Below, in pieces: positions 9,301 to 17,030 of a stretch of DNA of 64,000 nucleotides. The notes under the pieces are model-generated. The model was not told the origin of the DNA. It saw only the letters and a list, made by a program, of their open reading frames with translations, and did not search any database. Positions within the stretch are counted from its first letter, which is position 1. Each line of letters opens with the position of its first letter. The translations under genes were made by a program, and so were the position numbers. The stretch spans positions 2,400,572-2,464,571 of the forward strand of contig NZ_CP047046.1 in the NCBI RefSeq assembly GCF_030408435.1. The letters run 5' to 3'. This stretch comes from Corynebacterium auriscanis. GTDB taxonomy: Bacteria > Actinomycetota > Actinomycetes > Mycobacteriales > Mycobacteriaceae.

Positions 9301-10160
9301 GCGTTTTGGGCTGCCAGGCTGGCGGCGTTTTTTGCCTTATCGGCTTCAGTGACAGCACTGCCCACGAGCTCTTCGATGCTCATCTTTTCGGCGTCTTGAG
9401 CAGCGGCGACGAATTGTCCATAGCGCAAATAAGACTCGATGGCGGTATCGGTGCCAGTGCGGATTGCCTCTTTAGCGCCGCGGGCGACGGCAGGAGAGGT
9501 TGACCGGGTCAGGGCGTAGACCTCGCGACGGCGATCGTGGGCTGTGGCGACGTCTTGACCGGTGGAGGCGAACTCGCTGAGCGCCTCGGCCGTGTTGGTC
9601 TGCAGTGCTTGGTCGGCTGCCCTTTTGAGGCTGCTGCCTGCTGGTGCTTGGGAGGCGCGCCAGGTGATATCCCGATCGTCGACCTGTTGGGCTTGAGCCC
9701 AGCCGGAATCGATGAACGTGGCCAGTGATTGTTCGTCACCGGCATCGGTGGCTTTTTTCGCCGCGGCTTGGACGGCTGGACCCGAGACTGCAGAGATGGT
9801 CACCACGATCTGGCGGAGGTCTTGGATCCGGGCTTCGAGCATGCCGCCGTGTGTGTAGGCCTCCAGTGCGGCGTCTCCGCCGCGCAAGGCTGCTTCTGCG
9901 GCCGCGCGGGAGGAGGTGAAGTTAGTGCCGAGCATGTCGACGGCGAATGCACGTGCTTGTTGCTTGTCGTGGATGTCGCTGACAGCGCGCGACTCATCAG
10001 CCGCAGCAATACCTTGAGCACCGGAGACTTCGGCGCCCAAAGCCACGACCACAATGATGGTTATGATAGAGACACACCACGTCGCGAGCGTGCGTGCCAG
10101 TCGGGTTGCCGTGGCGGGGGAGGAGGTGGGGGTGTGTACTGCTGGCACGCGGTGAGTCAT
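6381..10160 (-). CDS. Secreted polymorphic toxin: ALF repeats, alanine-rich coiled coils and C-terminal WHH nuclease
   Basis: A 1259-residue protein. An N-terminal hydrophobic segment (about residues 27-50, ending near SGAQG) should export it. Residues about 60-260 and 640-820 hold ALF-type repeats: short helical units with patterns such as AAEAALRGGDAALEAYTHGG and AADQALQTNTAEALSEFAST. Between and after them are long alanine-rich helices predicted to form coiled coils. The C-terminal roughly 190 residues differ in composition and end with WHHHEDKGIMQLIPQDLHRA and VRHTGGWAIWG (WHH at about 1226-1228), the signature of HNH/Endo VII nucleases with a conserved WHH. This is the usual polymorphic-toxin order: export, repeat stalk, toxin tip. 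The SUKH gene follows at once, and LGFP and AbfB surface proteins precede it. Nuclease activity is inferred from the motif. Confidence 0.8.
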   Translation of the reverse strand: MTHRVPAVHTPTSSPATATRLARTLATWCVSIITIIVVVALGAEVSGAQGIAAADESRAVSDIHDKQQARAFAVDMLGTNFTSSRAAAEAALRGGDAALEAYTHGGMLEARIQDLRQIVVTISAVSGPAVQAAAKKATDAGDEQSLATFIDSGWAQAQQVDDRDITWRASQAPAGSSLKRAADQALQTNTAEALSEFASTGQDVATAHDRRREVYALTRSTSPAVARGAKEAIRTGTDTAIESYLRYGQFVAAAQDAEKMSIEELVGSAVTEADKAKNAASLAAQNADQAKRATDAARLATERSKTEAHAADAAQVRAGNAAAQAGKLANQSALAADNAVAAAADARTALQHTADALSRAVSAASRARIAAQEASARASAAGMDASQARQARIAAENARNAAAAADKAARSFVHADAAWGYAQSAGSAASSAAGNADAAAVAASDAAAAADDGDAAAADARAGAARARAAAARARAASNEVDGLVVRIKSLVDRARQAAKDAAEHARRSAKAADDAAAEADKAITSARKAGVNAQDAYVAANKAVEAVTLAFEISKLARDAADQRLAQEAAYLKDQATHARAIQDARDAAARAHKDQQTRLENDLRQLSELAAHDDEHDIDLGKVKQLAVSAAQVATPAIAGSAKVALASGRDEDFQAFIDEYEESKFTDAHSRAEFLALNDPDPKVRDAADMASYDSGDNIQAFLNTDLPELRKPGLITRTWQLRTHSGAAVERAADAALQANTFEALDGFVHGGGYERALYQDQLQQAYELARTGTPEVKAAAQAAVAGDREGLAEFIGIEAARRAAADAQRATHDEYISGLLDKGYQAAQSASQHAADAQRSYFTARGDAHTATRYANEAAGWAGKAQQSATNAQEHARKAGQSLQFALQQQQRAHTAANQAEKDARAAANNADQAASYAAQAHESANQAAALAAQARSSADAAGHDASLASQAAQQAYNTAWEKQLHEQEQYRAAAAEGELKANKTSLLDTIKQQIGQESLDLLLDLVGVKDVLNCVKGEVSACLLAAVGALPIGKNVKFGRAIPALRKLIGKIDNIKDAIRNSRFSSTLDNVLYPSNCVGGRQAAWSATVTLQQTVWHPTTLPEGNLWRTVVNLCSLQLVNGRKPINSRYADGNWRDGDPSRMPKGWIYDDIPFNKRGFPVFDAHVAQLPPTATYNPHTMPVKGRAVVRISPTKSRDGDVAEADRILNINADYRRKHGFVWHHHEDKGIMQLIPQDLHRAVRHTGGWAIWGSKN

Positions 10161-10239
10161 AACGGGAGTGTCATTTCTTTGACTTTTGAATCAGAAAGGA
10201 AAAAGGAACAAAGGCAGACTGGTCTACAGAAAAAAGGGG

Positions 10240-11133
10240 TTAAGGGCGTGCCAAGGCGTGGTCGCTAAACCACCGACTATCGGCCGAATCCACCGTGCCG
10301 AGGGTCAGCTTGCCTTGGCTGGTCACGGCCAGTGCCTTGGTGCGGTCGGCGGCCCATACCAGGCGGGTGGAAGTCACCGGAGTGGTAGCGGGGTTGGCGC
10401 ACCAGGTGGCACCCGCTGCCTTAGGTGCCAGGGATAGTGAGAAGCTGGTGGGGCTGGTGGCCTGCAGGTACATGCCGGGGTAGGCAGCCGATTGCAGGGA
10501 CACACAGGCCGGATCGGATAGGCCCTTGGTGACAAGGAAGGATCCATCGAGGCGGTCGAGGAATGAGCTGTTGCGCGTTAGTGCTGTGGCGGTGGCTCCA
10601 GCCCAGGTCACCCGGACGATTCGGCCGGGGGTCGTCGGCGATGCCGAGCGCAAGGAGACGTAGTTCGGTGTGACAGTAGTCCCCGGGGTCAGGGTCGCGG
10701 TGGACGCGCCGTTGCTGGTGCCCACCGGAAAGACGTGTAACTCCACGATGGTGGATCCGGCGTTGTTGACATCCACGCTTTTGACCTGTCCTGGGGCAAC
10801 AGTGTCTTGCCAGTAAACAGCCCCATCGGGCAGCTTGAAGGCCACGTTGAAGGGAACGGTGAGGTTGTTGACCACACCGTAAGACCCGGTGATGTTGACC
10901 GCTGCCCAACCGGTGGGCTTGACCAGCCCGAAGCAGGCCGAGAAGGTGGAAAACGACGAGGAATCAACACGGATCTGTTGGGGTTGGGCCCCACAGTGCT
11001 GCTGGACGATACCGCCGTCACCGGCGAGGATGACGACAGCGTCATCGGCGTGGGCTGTGGGGGTGATGCTGATGCTGGTAGCAAGGAGAGCAGAGCCGAT
11101 TAGGCTGCAGCGGTGACGGGGTGATGGAGACAT
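10240..11133 (-). CDS. Secreted protein with AbfB-like carbohydrate-binding domain
   Basis: A signal peptide is clear when read from the ATG at 11133 (MSPSPRHRCSLIGSALLATS, cleavage after TPTAHA). An in-frame TTG at 11175 would add 14 residues; neither start has a good ribosome site. Residues after about 170 resemble the AbfB (arabinofuranosidase B arabinose-binding) beta-trefoil: FLVTKGLSDPACVSLQSAAY, PGMYLQATSPTSFSLSLAPK, then a second and third lobe. No glycosidase catalytic domain is visible. It sits between the LGFP gene (short gap) and the toxin gene (79-base gap) on the same strand. Its likely job is attachment to arabinan in the mycolate-type cell wall, which is an inference. Confidence 0.7.
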   Translation of the reverse strand: MSPSPRHRCSLIGSALLATSISITPTAHADDAVVILAGDGGIVQQHCGAQPQQIRVDSSSFSTFSACFGLVKPTGWAAVNITGSYGVVNNLTVPFNVAFKLPDGAVYWQDTVAPGQVKSVDVNNAGSTIVELHVFPVGTSNGASTATLTPGTTVTPNYVSLRSASPTTPGRIVRVTWAGATATALTRNSSFLDRLDGSFLVTKGLSDPACVSLQSAAYPGMYLQATSPTSFSLSLAPKAAGATWCANPATTPVTSTRLVWAADRTKALAVTSQGKLTLGTVDSADSRWFSDHALARP

Positions 11134-11188
11134 AATGGTTGGGGGTTTTCTGGTGCTTTCGTTAACGAGGGACAACAGCGCAGAAGTG

Positions 11189-12553
11189 TTAAGGGGTCAC
11201 GGGCGCGTAAACGGTAGTAGACGTGGGCAAGGAAGTGCGCAGGGTGCTGGCGAATTCGCTAAAGACCTGGGTGCCGACGTGATCAGAAATAAACGGTCCT
11301 GCCACCCGTGAGCTGGAGGTCTCTCCAAAGGCCTCGACGATCAGGCGCACCCAGGTTTTGTCTGATCCCACGTAGGCACTGCGCTGGGTATCGTCGGTGA
11401 ACACCACGGCGGGTTCTGCGGTGGTGGGGTTGGTGACGGTGTCGAAGCGGATGTTGAGGATCCGGCCTTGGCCTTCGGGGTGGCCGGCTTGGGTAGTCAA
11501 GGTGAAACCGGTGTCGGCGATGCGGGTGACGGTGGCTGGCCCGGTGATCCCGCCAGCTGTGGGGAGGGTGCAGGTGGCACCGACGGTCAGGGCATCAGGA
11601 CATCCCGGCAAGGGAAAGTACTGTCCCATGTTCTGGGTCACTTCACGGTGAGCACCTGCCGGATGGATACCGGGAGCCTGGTCGGTACGGAACAGGGGAT
11701 AGATCTGCCGGTAGCTGGAATAAGCAGCGTTGTCGAAACGCTGGAGGACCTGGCCGGTGGCAGGAAAGATCTGGATGGATCCCTTGTGGAAATCTTGTTT
11801 GACACTGCCGTTGATCTCGTAGCGGTCGGATATGGGGTAGCCGAGCTTTCCCTTTTCCCAGCCGTTAGCACCCCAGATATCGAACACGTCCTTTTCGATG
11901 ATCCATGCGCCGGTGGTGGCGGTCCAGTAAATAAAGCCGTTATCGAAGCGGTTGAAACGGCCACGCTTATCCGGGGTTACTATTTCATCGGTTTGCGGGT
12001 AACCAAGCTTGCCGGTTTCCCAGCCCTGGGCGGCCCACTTGTCTTTGATCGCTCCGCCGATGCGATGGGCATCAGAGTTCGGCGACCAGTAGATCGAGCC
12101 GCCTTGGAAATGGTTAAACCGGCCGACCTTGTCGGGTGTGGTGATTTCATCTGTGATGGGGTAGCCCAACGAGGACCGTTCCCAGCCCAATGAAGACCAT
12201 TTATCACGGATGCGGCCTTCAACAGCATGAGCGATGCCACGGTCAACCTTCGCATGCCAATAAATCGAGGCATTATTCCGAAAATGCTGAAAACGACCAC
12301 TACTCGCGGCGATGGACTCCGAGGTAGTGGCATTACCGAAGTGCCCCACACCCCCAAGACGGTGGAACGCCTCCTCAATTCTGCCGCCGATGGGGTACCC
12401 ATGCACCACCGTGGCGTAAGCAGGGGTTGATGCCACTAGGGCAGTAGCCAGCGTCGCAGCAGCGATACACGTCGTGTGCCTGCGCAGCGTAGTGAAAACC
12501 AGATTCGTCACGGATGTCAACGTAAAAGACTTTTCCCACCCCACGCAGAGCAT
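11189..12553 (-). CDS. Secreted LGFP-repeat cell-wall protein
   Basis: A 454-residue exported protein. The signal peptide covers about residues 20-48 (HTTCIAAATLATALVASTPA then YA). About four LGFP repeats follow (residues 50-270), recognisable from repeated units such as SLGYPITDEITTPDKVGRFN and FQGGSIYWSP. LGFP repeats are found in actinobacterial surface proteins and are thought to bind the cell wall. The last 170 residues have no repeats and are not recognised. The ATG at 12553 has GAGGGG upstream; an in-frame GTG at 12511 is an alternative. It is the first gene of the toxin cassette, so any promoter should lie in 12554-12700. Confidence 0.75.
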   Translation of the reverse strand: MLCVGWEKSFTLTSVTNLVFTTLRRHTTCIAAATLATALVASTPAYATVVHGYPIGGRIEEAFHRLGGVGHFGNATTSESIAASSGRFQHFRNNASIYWHAKVDRGIAHAVEGRIRDKWSSLGWERSSLGYPITDEITTPDKVGRFNHFQGGSIYWSPNSDAHRIGGAIKDKWAAQGWETGKLGYPQTDEIVTPDKRGRFNRFDNGFIYWTATTGAWIIEKDVFDIWGANGWEKGKLGYPISDRYEINGSVKQDFHKGSIQIFPATGQVLQRFDNAAYSSYRQIYPLFRTDQAPGIHPAGAHREVTQNMGQYFPLPGCPDALTVGATCTLPTAGGITGPATVTRIADTGFTLTTQAGHPEGQGRILNIRFDTVTNPTTAEPAVVFTDDTQRSAYVGSDKTWVRLIVEAFGETSSSRVAGPFISDHVGTQVFSEFASTLRTSLPTSTTVYAPVTP

Positions 12554-12711
12554 TGAACTACCCCTCGGGAATTTCTTTACCCCCTTATTGCCAGCATATT
12601 TCCCACTTCCAACCCATACACCACAACTAGCTGCACTTTCTCTACCCCATTACGTTCTAAGTAGTTCCACCGGAGGGTTCCGAGGATTCATTGCGTAGTC
12701 CCCTAATCAGA

Positions 12712-12981
12712 GCGGGTTATGTTTACTCCGTTCCCTCATTTCCTTCGGGACTGGAGGAACGAGTCGCTGGCTTCGGTATGGCTCTTATTTGCCCTGTCTG
12801 AAAATGATCCGGCCGGTGATGCCGCCGAAGGCAGTGACATACTCCAACTGCTAATAGGAACCTGATCCACGCCACTGGTTGGTGTGAGATCTCAAAGTAA
12901 TGTGGATGCCAGCACGAAGTATGTCCGACCAACCCCAGCGACGAAGCAGATCACCGCTTATCTATCGCTAGGAGTACCACC
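12712..12981 (+). ncRNA. Probable bridge-RNA region of the IS110 left end
   Basis: IS110-family recombinases use a structured noncoding RNA made from the long noncoding end upstream of the transposase. This stretch has no open frame of note and contains several possible stem-loops, for example TTCCCTCATTTCCTTCGGGA near 12733 and ATCCGGCCGGTGATGCCGCC near 12807. The assignment rests on position and family knowledge; the target- and donor-binding loops were not identified. Confidence 0.4.
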
Positions 12982-14196
12982 ATGACATACCGCTATGTCA
13001 TCGGCATGGACGTCGGCAAATACTTTCACCACGCCTGCGTCCTGGATGAACACGGCACCCAGGTCCTATCCAAGCAAGTCAACCAACACGAAAAATCTTT
13101 ACGGGACCTCTTTGCCTCATTCATCGACAAAGTCGACCAGTCCCACGACGTGTTAGTTGTCGTTGACCAGCCCAACAACATCGGCCGACTCACCGTCGCT
13201 ATCGCCGAATCCATGGGCACCACCGTGCGCTACCTACCAGGTCTAGCGATGCGCCAACTCTCACGTATCCATGTCGGCAATGCCAAAACAGATGTCCGCG
13301 ATGCCTACGTTATCGCCCATGCCGGGCTGAACCTGCCGGAATCACTGCGCATGGTTGACCGTGTCGATGAAGTTTTCCTCAAACTCAAGGCCCTTAACGG
13401 TATTGATGAAGATCTCGCCAGGGCATACACCCGCCTGATTAACCAGATACGCTCAGCACTGGTCGGAACTTACCCTGAGTTCGAACGAGTCCTGCGCGGG
13501 CAGGTCATCCACCGCAAATGGATACTTCAGCTCCTCGCCAAGTATGGCGGACCCACCAAGATCCGCAGACTCGGCACATCCAGGGTCAATGCCTTCGCCA
13601 GACGCCATCGGGCACGGAATCCAGAAGCCATCGTTGATGCCATGTTCGCAGCGTTTACCAGCCAAACAGTACAGATACCCGGGGCAGAATACGCCGAACT
13701 CGGTGTCGCGATGTCAGCCACTGATGCTCTTGCGAAAAAGGAGCACCGCAAGAAAATCGAGGACCACGTACTCGCCCTGATTCAAGACATTCCTCACACC
13801 GAGATTCTGCTGTCGATGCCGGGCATCGGGCCGAAATCTGCAGCACAGATCCTTATGACTGTGGGAGATATGTCGGATTTCCCGTCTGCTGCGCATTTGG
13901 CGTCGTACGCAGGTCTGTCACCTAGGACAAATCAATCAGGCACATCCATCATGTCCAACAGTCTGAACCGAGCTGGCAATAAAAAATTAAAGAACGCTCT
14001 ATGGCAATCGTCTTTTGCATCAATCAGATTCCACGAACGTTCACGCCAATTCTACGAACGAAAGCGAAAACAAGGCAAGAGACATAACGCCGCAGTCGTC
14101 GCCTTATCCCGCAGACGGCTCAACGTCTTATTCGCCATGATGCGCAACGGAGAGCTCTACCGCGAGATCACACCGGAGGTCATCGCCGCAGCATAA
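12982..14196 (+). CDS. IS110-family transposase (DEDD recombinase)
   Basis: A 404-residue intact transposase. The N-terminal RuvC-like domain begins VIGMDVGKYFHHACVLDEHG and has HVGNAKTDVRDAYVIAHAGL carrying the two later acidic residues. The C-terminal Transposase_20 domain reads [20 protein letters not shown] and ASYAGLSPRTNQSGTS, with the conserved serine. AGGAG lies just before the ATG. No frameshift or truncation, so the element may still be active. It stands between the toxin cassette and sigC. Confidence 0.93.
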   Translation: MTYRYVIGMDVGKYFHHACVLDEHGTQVLSKQVNQHEKSLRDLFASFIDKVDQSHDVLVVVDQPNNIGRLTVAIAESMGTTVRYLPGLAMRQLSRIHVGNAKTDVRDAYVIAHAGLNLPESLRMVDRVDEVFLKLKALNGIDEDLARAYTRLINQIRSALVGTYPEFERVLRGQVIHRKWILQLLAKYGGPTKIRRLGTSRVNAFARRHRARNPEAIVDAMFAAFTSQTVQIPGAEYAELGVAMSATDALAKKEHRKKIEDHVLALIQDIPHTEILLSMPGIGPKSAAQILMTVGDMSDFPSAAHLASYAGLSPRTNQSGTSIMSNSLNRAGNKKLKNALWQSSFASIRFHERSRQFYERKRKQGKRHNAAVVALSRRRLNVLFAMMRNGELYREITPEVIAAA

Positions 14197-14513
14197 AACC
14201 ACAGATTCAAAAAACCGACTAGGTCAACCCCAGCCGGCCCTTCAGCATGCCGTTAATCAGACACAGTCAAGCACCACGGTCACCCCTGAACACTCCACCC
14301 GCGGGCTTGACTAACTAGATAGGAACACCCCCCAGCCCAACACAGCGGGGGTAATAAAAAGACATCAGAATCCCAAAGGCTTAGTAGAGTAGCCATCAAT
14401 TCTGGGGGTTTTAATAATAATTAAAGAATCGGACAAGGTAAGCCTCGACACCCTCACTCCTCCCACCCGATGCCTACTAGGTTGGCCATAGGACCACTGA
14501 TAAACTCAAGGGC

Positions 14514-15113
14514 ATGTCCCAGCACCGTTCTTCCCAGCATGAACGAGACGCTGCGGTTACCGATCTAGCCCTACGCGCAGCCGCCGGTGACCGCGGCGCG
14601 CTCACTGAGTTTATCGCTGCGACCCATGATGACGTGTGGCGCCTTCTAGCGCACCTCGCCGATACTGATCGCGCTGATGACCTCACCCAGGAAACCTACT
14701 TGCGCGTGCTCAGCGCACTACCCCGTTTCGCCGCGCGATCCAGCGCGCGCACGTGGATCCTTTCCTTGGCCCGGCGCGTGTGGGTAGACAACATCCGTCA
14801 CGAAATGGCCCGTCCCCGCAGCACCGGTGCAGAGCTGCAAGACGTGGCGCAAACCTCCGTCTCCCCACAAACCACGGGCGGTTCCGCATGGGCGGAATGG
14901 GTGGATACCCGCGCCCTCATCGATCAGCTGGACGAGCAGCGCCGCGAGGCCCTTATCCTCACCCAGATGCTGGGCTACAGCTACGAGGAAGCCTCCCATA
15001 TCGCGAACGTCCGGGTGGGCACCATCCGTTCACGCGTGGCCCGCGCCCGGGCTGACCTTGTAGAGATGGCCACCGTAGCAAAACAACAACCCCGCGCCGC
15101 TTCGTCCTCATAA
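14514..15113 (+). CDS. sigC: ECF sigma factor, SigC-like
   Basis: A 199-residue ECF sigma factor. Region 2 covers about residues 20-95 (DDVWRLLAHLADTDRADDLT, QETYLRVLSALPRF, SARTWILSLARRVWVDNIRH). Region 4 covers about residues 130-185 (EQRREALILTQMLGYSYEEA, RVGTIRSRVARARADL). Its place next to the TIGR01777 epimerase and near asd/lysC fits the SigC gene of Corynebacterium, where SigC controls cytochrome bd and heme-related genes; that function is carried over by homology and synteny. No anti-sigma gene is adjacent. A -10-like TAAACT lies 7 bases before the ATG, so the message may be leaderless. Confidence 0.82.
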   Translation: MSQHRSSQHERDAAVTDLALRAAAGDRGALTEFIAATHDDVWRLLAHLADTDRADDLTQETYLRVLSALPRFAARSSARTWILSLARRVWVDNIRHEMARPRSTGAELQDVAQTSVSPQTTGGSAWAEWVDTRALIDQLDEQRREALILTQMLGYSYEEASHIANVRVGTIRSRVARARADLVEMATVAKQQPRAASSS

Positions 15114-15179
15114 ACCCGCGCTGGGGACCAACTCCGCACTACACCACCTCTGTCGGGTGTCCTCGCTAGGCTGGTGCCC

Positions 15180-16631
15180 ATGTTCAATGCATACACCACG
15201 GGCTTGGCCACCAAGCTTCGCTCCACCACACAGTTTCACCACACCCTCCCCTACACCGCCCAGCAGCTGTGGGATTACCACTCTCGCCCAGGGGTCGTCG
15301 CCCGCCTCACCCCGGGTTACAGCCGTATGAAGGTCATCAAACAAGCCGATAATTTACGCGACGGCCTCACCGTATTCGACCTTCCCGCCCCACCCCTCAC
15401 GTGGAATGGCCAGCACGACCCGGCAGCTTTCGAGGATGGCCATCAATTCCGCGATGTCTGCAAAACTCCAGGTCTCGGGGCACTTTCGGGTTGGACCCAC
15501 ACGCATATTTTTTCCGACGCCACCCCGGGCCCAACCACGCCCTCCCCACAAATCACGAACCTCTTTGAATCCGGTGCCGGCTCGGCGACTATCACCGACA
15601 AAATCACCACGAACCTACCCGCGTTCCTTGCCACGCGGGCTTTACGACCTGTCTTTTCCTATCGTCAGCACCAGTTGCAGCAAGACTTACAGCGCGGCGA
15701 AGAGCTCGCCGCGCTTGCGCCGCAGCCGCTGACCGTTGCGGTCAGCGGTGCGTCCGGCCTCGTCGGCACCCAAGTCTGCGCGATGTTGAACCAACTAGGC
15801 CATAAGGTGATCGAGCTCAGCCGCCATGCGCAACACGATTCCGCCACAGTACGCGCTTGGAATCCGAACTCCCCTTCCCCGAACCTGCTGCGCGACGTAG
15901 ATGTATTGATTCATTTGGCGGGTCACCCCATTGCTGGGCGGTTCACGGAAGACCACCTCGACAAAGTTGAGGGATCGCGCGTGGGCCCCACCCAGAAGCT
16001 AGCGCAGTTGGTGGCGGAAACAGACAGCATCATAACATTTGTTTGCGCTTCTGCCGTGGGCTTTTATGGGCATACTCGCCCGAATGAAGTTGATGAACTA
16101 GCTGGTGTTGGTGAAGGGCGGCTCGCGGGCGTCGTCAAAAAATGGGAAGAAGCAACGCACGTGGCCACGGCAGCCGGAAAGCGGGTAGTGAATGTCCGCA
16201 GTGGGCTTGTGATCGCCGGTGGGTCGCCGTTGGTGGATTTGTTGCAACTCAATGTGCGGATAGGTGGTGGCAAGCTGGGCTCCGGCCGCCAGCATTTTGC
16301 GTGGATAGCGATTGATGACGCGGTGGATATCTACATCCGTGCTGCACTGGATGAGAAACTGCGCGGGCCAGTCAATGCGGTGGCACCGGAAATCGTCACG
16401 AATGCGCAGTTCACGCGACAATTAGCGAAAGTCGGCGGAGGCTTTCCGCTCATTCCTGTGCCGAAAGTCGCGCCGAAGCTGCTGTTAGGTGAAGATGGTG
16501 CGCGGGAATTGGCTCTGGCCGACCAGAATGTGGTGCCGAACGTCTTGTTAGATCTTGGCCACCGGTTCCGTTATCCGACGGTGCGTTCGGCGCTACGGCA
16601 TGAGCTGCTGCGCGAGCGACTGCTGGGATAG
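15180..16631 (+). CDS. TIGR01777-family NAD-dependent epimerase with N-terminal SRPBCC domain
   Basis: A 483-residue cytoplasmic protein with two parts. Residues about 15-155 form an SRPBCC/polyketide-cyclase-like domain (HHTLPYTAQQLWDYHSRPGV). Residues about 183-480 form a short-chain epimerase of the TIGR01777/YfcH type, with the Rossmann motif VSGASGLVGTQVCAMLNQLG, VLIHLAGHPI and the usual DUF1731 C-terminal tail ending ALRHELLRERLLG. Its substrate is unknown. An in-frame GTG lies two codons upstream of the chosen ATG. It follows sigC by about 65 bases and may share its transcript. Confidence 0.85.
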   Translation: MFNAYTTGLATKLRSTTQFHHTLPYTAQQLWDYHSRPGVVARLTPGYSRMKVIKQADNLRDGLTVFDLPAPPLTWNGQHDPAAFEDGHQFRDVCKTPGLGALSGWTHTHIFSDATPGPTTPSPQITNLFESGAGSATITDKITTNLPAFLATRALRPVFSYRQHQLQQDLQRGEELAALAPQPLTVAVSGASGLVGTQVCAMLNQLGHKVIELSRHAQHDSATVRAWNPNSPSPNLLRDVDVLIHLAGHPIAGRFTEDHLDKVEGSRVGPTQKLAQLVAETDSIITFVCASAVGFYGHTRPNEVDELAGVGEGRLAGVVKKWEEATHVATAAGKRVVNVRSGLVIAGGSPLVDLLQLNVRIGGGKLGSGRQHFAWIAIDDAVDIYIRAALDEKLRGPVNAVAPEIVTNAQFTRQLAKVGGGFPLIPVPKVAPKLLLGEDGARELALADQNVVPNVLLDLGHRFRYPTVRSALRHELLRERLLG

Positions 16632-16731
16632 CACTTGGTAGAGGCTGGTTGGTGCGGGTGGCTGGCACATGCTGGTTGGTGCGGGCGCGCACACGTGAAC
16701 TGATCGATGCGGTCCGCTGATCTAGGGCGGC

Positions 16732-16818
16732 CAAGCGCCGGGCGGCACGCGCAACCCCGCCTGGCACAAGGTGGCCAAGCGCCGGGCGGCACGCGCAACC
16801 CCGCCTGGCACAGGGCGG
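16732..16818. repeat. Two tandem copies of a ~42-bp GC-rich unit
   Basis: The unit GGCCAAGCGCCGGGCGGCAC, continuing GCGCAACCCCGCCTGGCACA, occurs twice head to tail in the spacer after the epimerase gene. No gene is seen here. The same spacer also repeats CTGGTTGGTGCGGG near 16643 and 16671. Confidence 0.8.
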
Positions 16819-16870
16819 CCATTTGTTAGTCTCTCCATCAATGCCACGCTGCAGTCGTGTGATCAACGCA

Positions 16871-17021
16871 GTGCAGTCGTGCCGGGCGTGGTCTGTAGCA
16901 AAGCTGCCCCCAACGCTCGATCCGGCCGAGCGTGCAGTCGTGCCGGGCGTGGTCTGTAGCAAAGCTGCCCCCAACGCTCGATCCGGCCGAGCGTGCAGCC
17001 GTGCCGGGCGTGGTCTGTAGA
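16871..17021. repeat. 61-bp tandem repeat, about 2.5 copies, running into the hemH promoter
   Basis: Copies begin at 16871, 16932 and 16993 with GTGCAGTCGTGCCGGGCGTG (the third has one change) and continue GTCTGTAGCAAAGCTGCCCC, CAACGCTCGATCCGGCCGAGC. The third copy is cut off where the hemH -10 begins. Because the repeat includes the base stretch just upstream of the -10 box, the duplication multiplies the promoter-proximal region. Confidence 0.85.
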
Positions 17022-17023
17022 CT
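17018..17023 (+). promoter_or_regulatory. Candidate -10 box of hemH
   Basis: TAGACT lies seven bases before the ATG at 17031, and no ribosome-binding site is present. This is the layout of a leaderless transcript, common in Corynebacterium. No convincing -35 is seen. Confidence 0.45.
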
Positions 17024-17030
17024 CAGAAAC

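Larger units (their letters stand above)
12704..14261 (+). mobile_element. IS110-family insertion sequence
   Basis: The transposase gene is intact and sits in about 280 bases of upstream and 65 bases of downstream noncoding DNA, the asymmetric layout typical of IS110-group elements (long left end). Such elements lack terminal inverted repeats. The octamer TAATCAGA occurs at 12704-12711 and at 14254-14261, spaced as expected for the two ends. I use it as a provisional boundary, but short matches can arise by chance. Confidence 0.6.

Noticed and set aside
9509..10054. Additional frames on both strands within the toxin gene
   Set aside because: The alanine-rich, GC-rich sequence opens all frames; only the 1259-codon frame has signal, repeats and nuclease motif.
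16932..17030. Longer hemH start upstream of 17031
   Set aside because: The upstream codons are the 61-bp tandem repeat and are not ferrochelatase-like.
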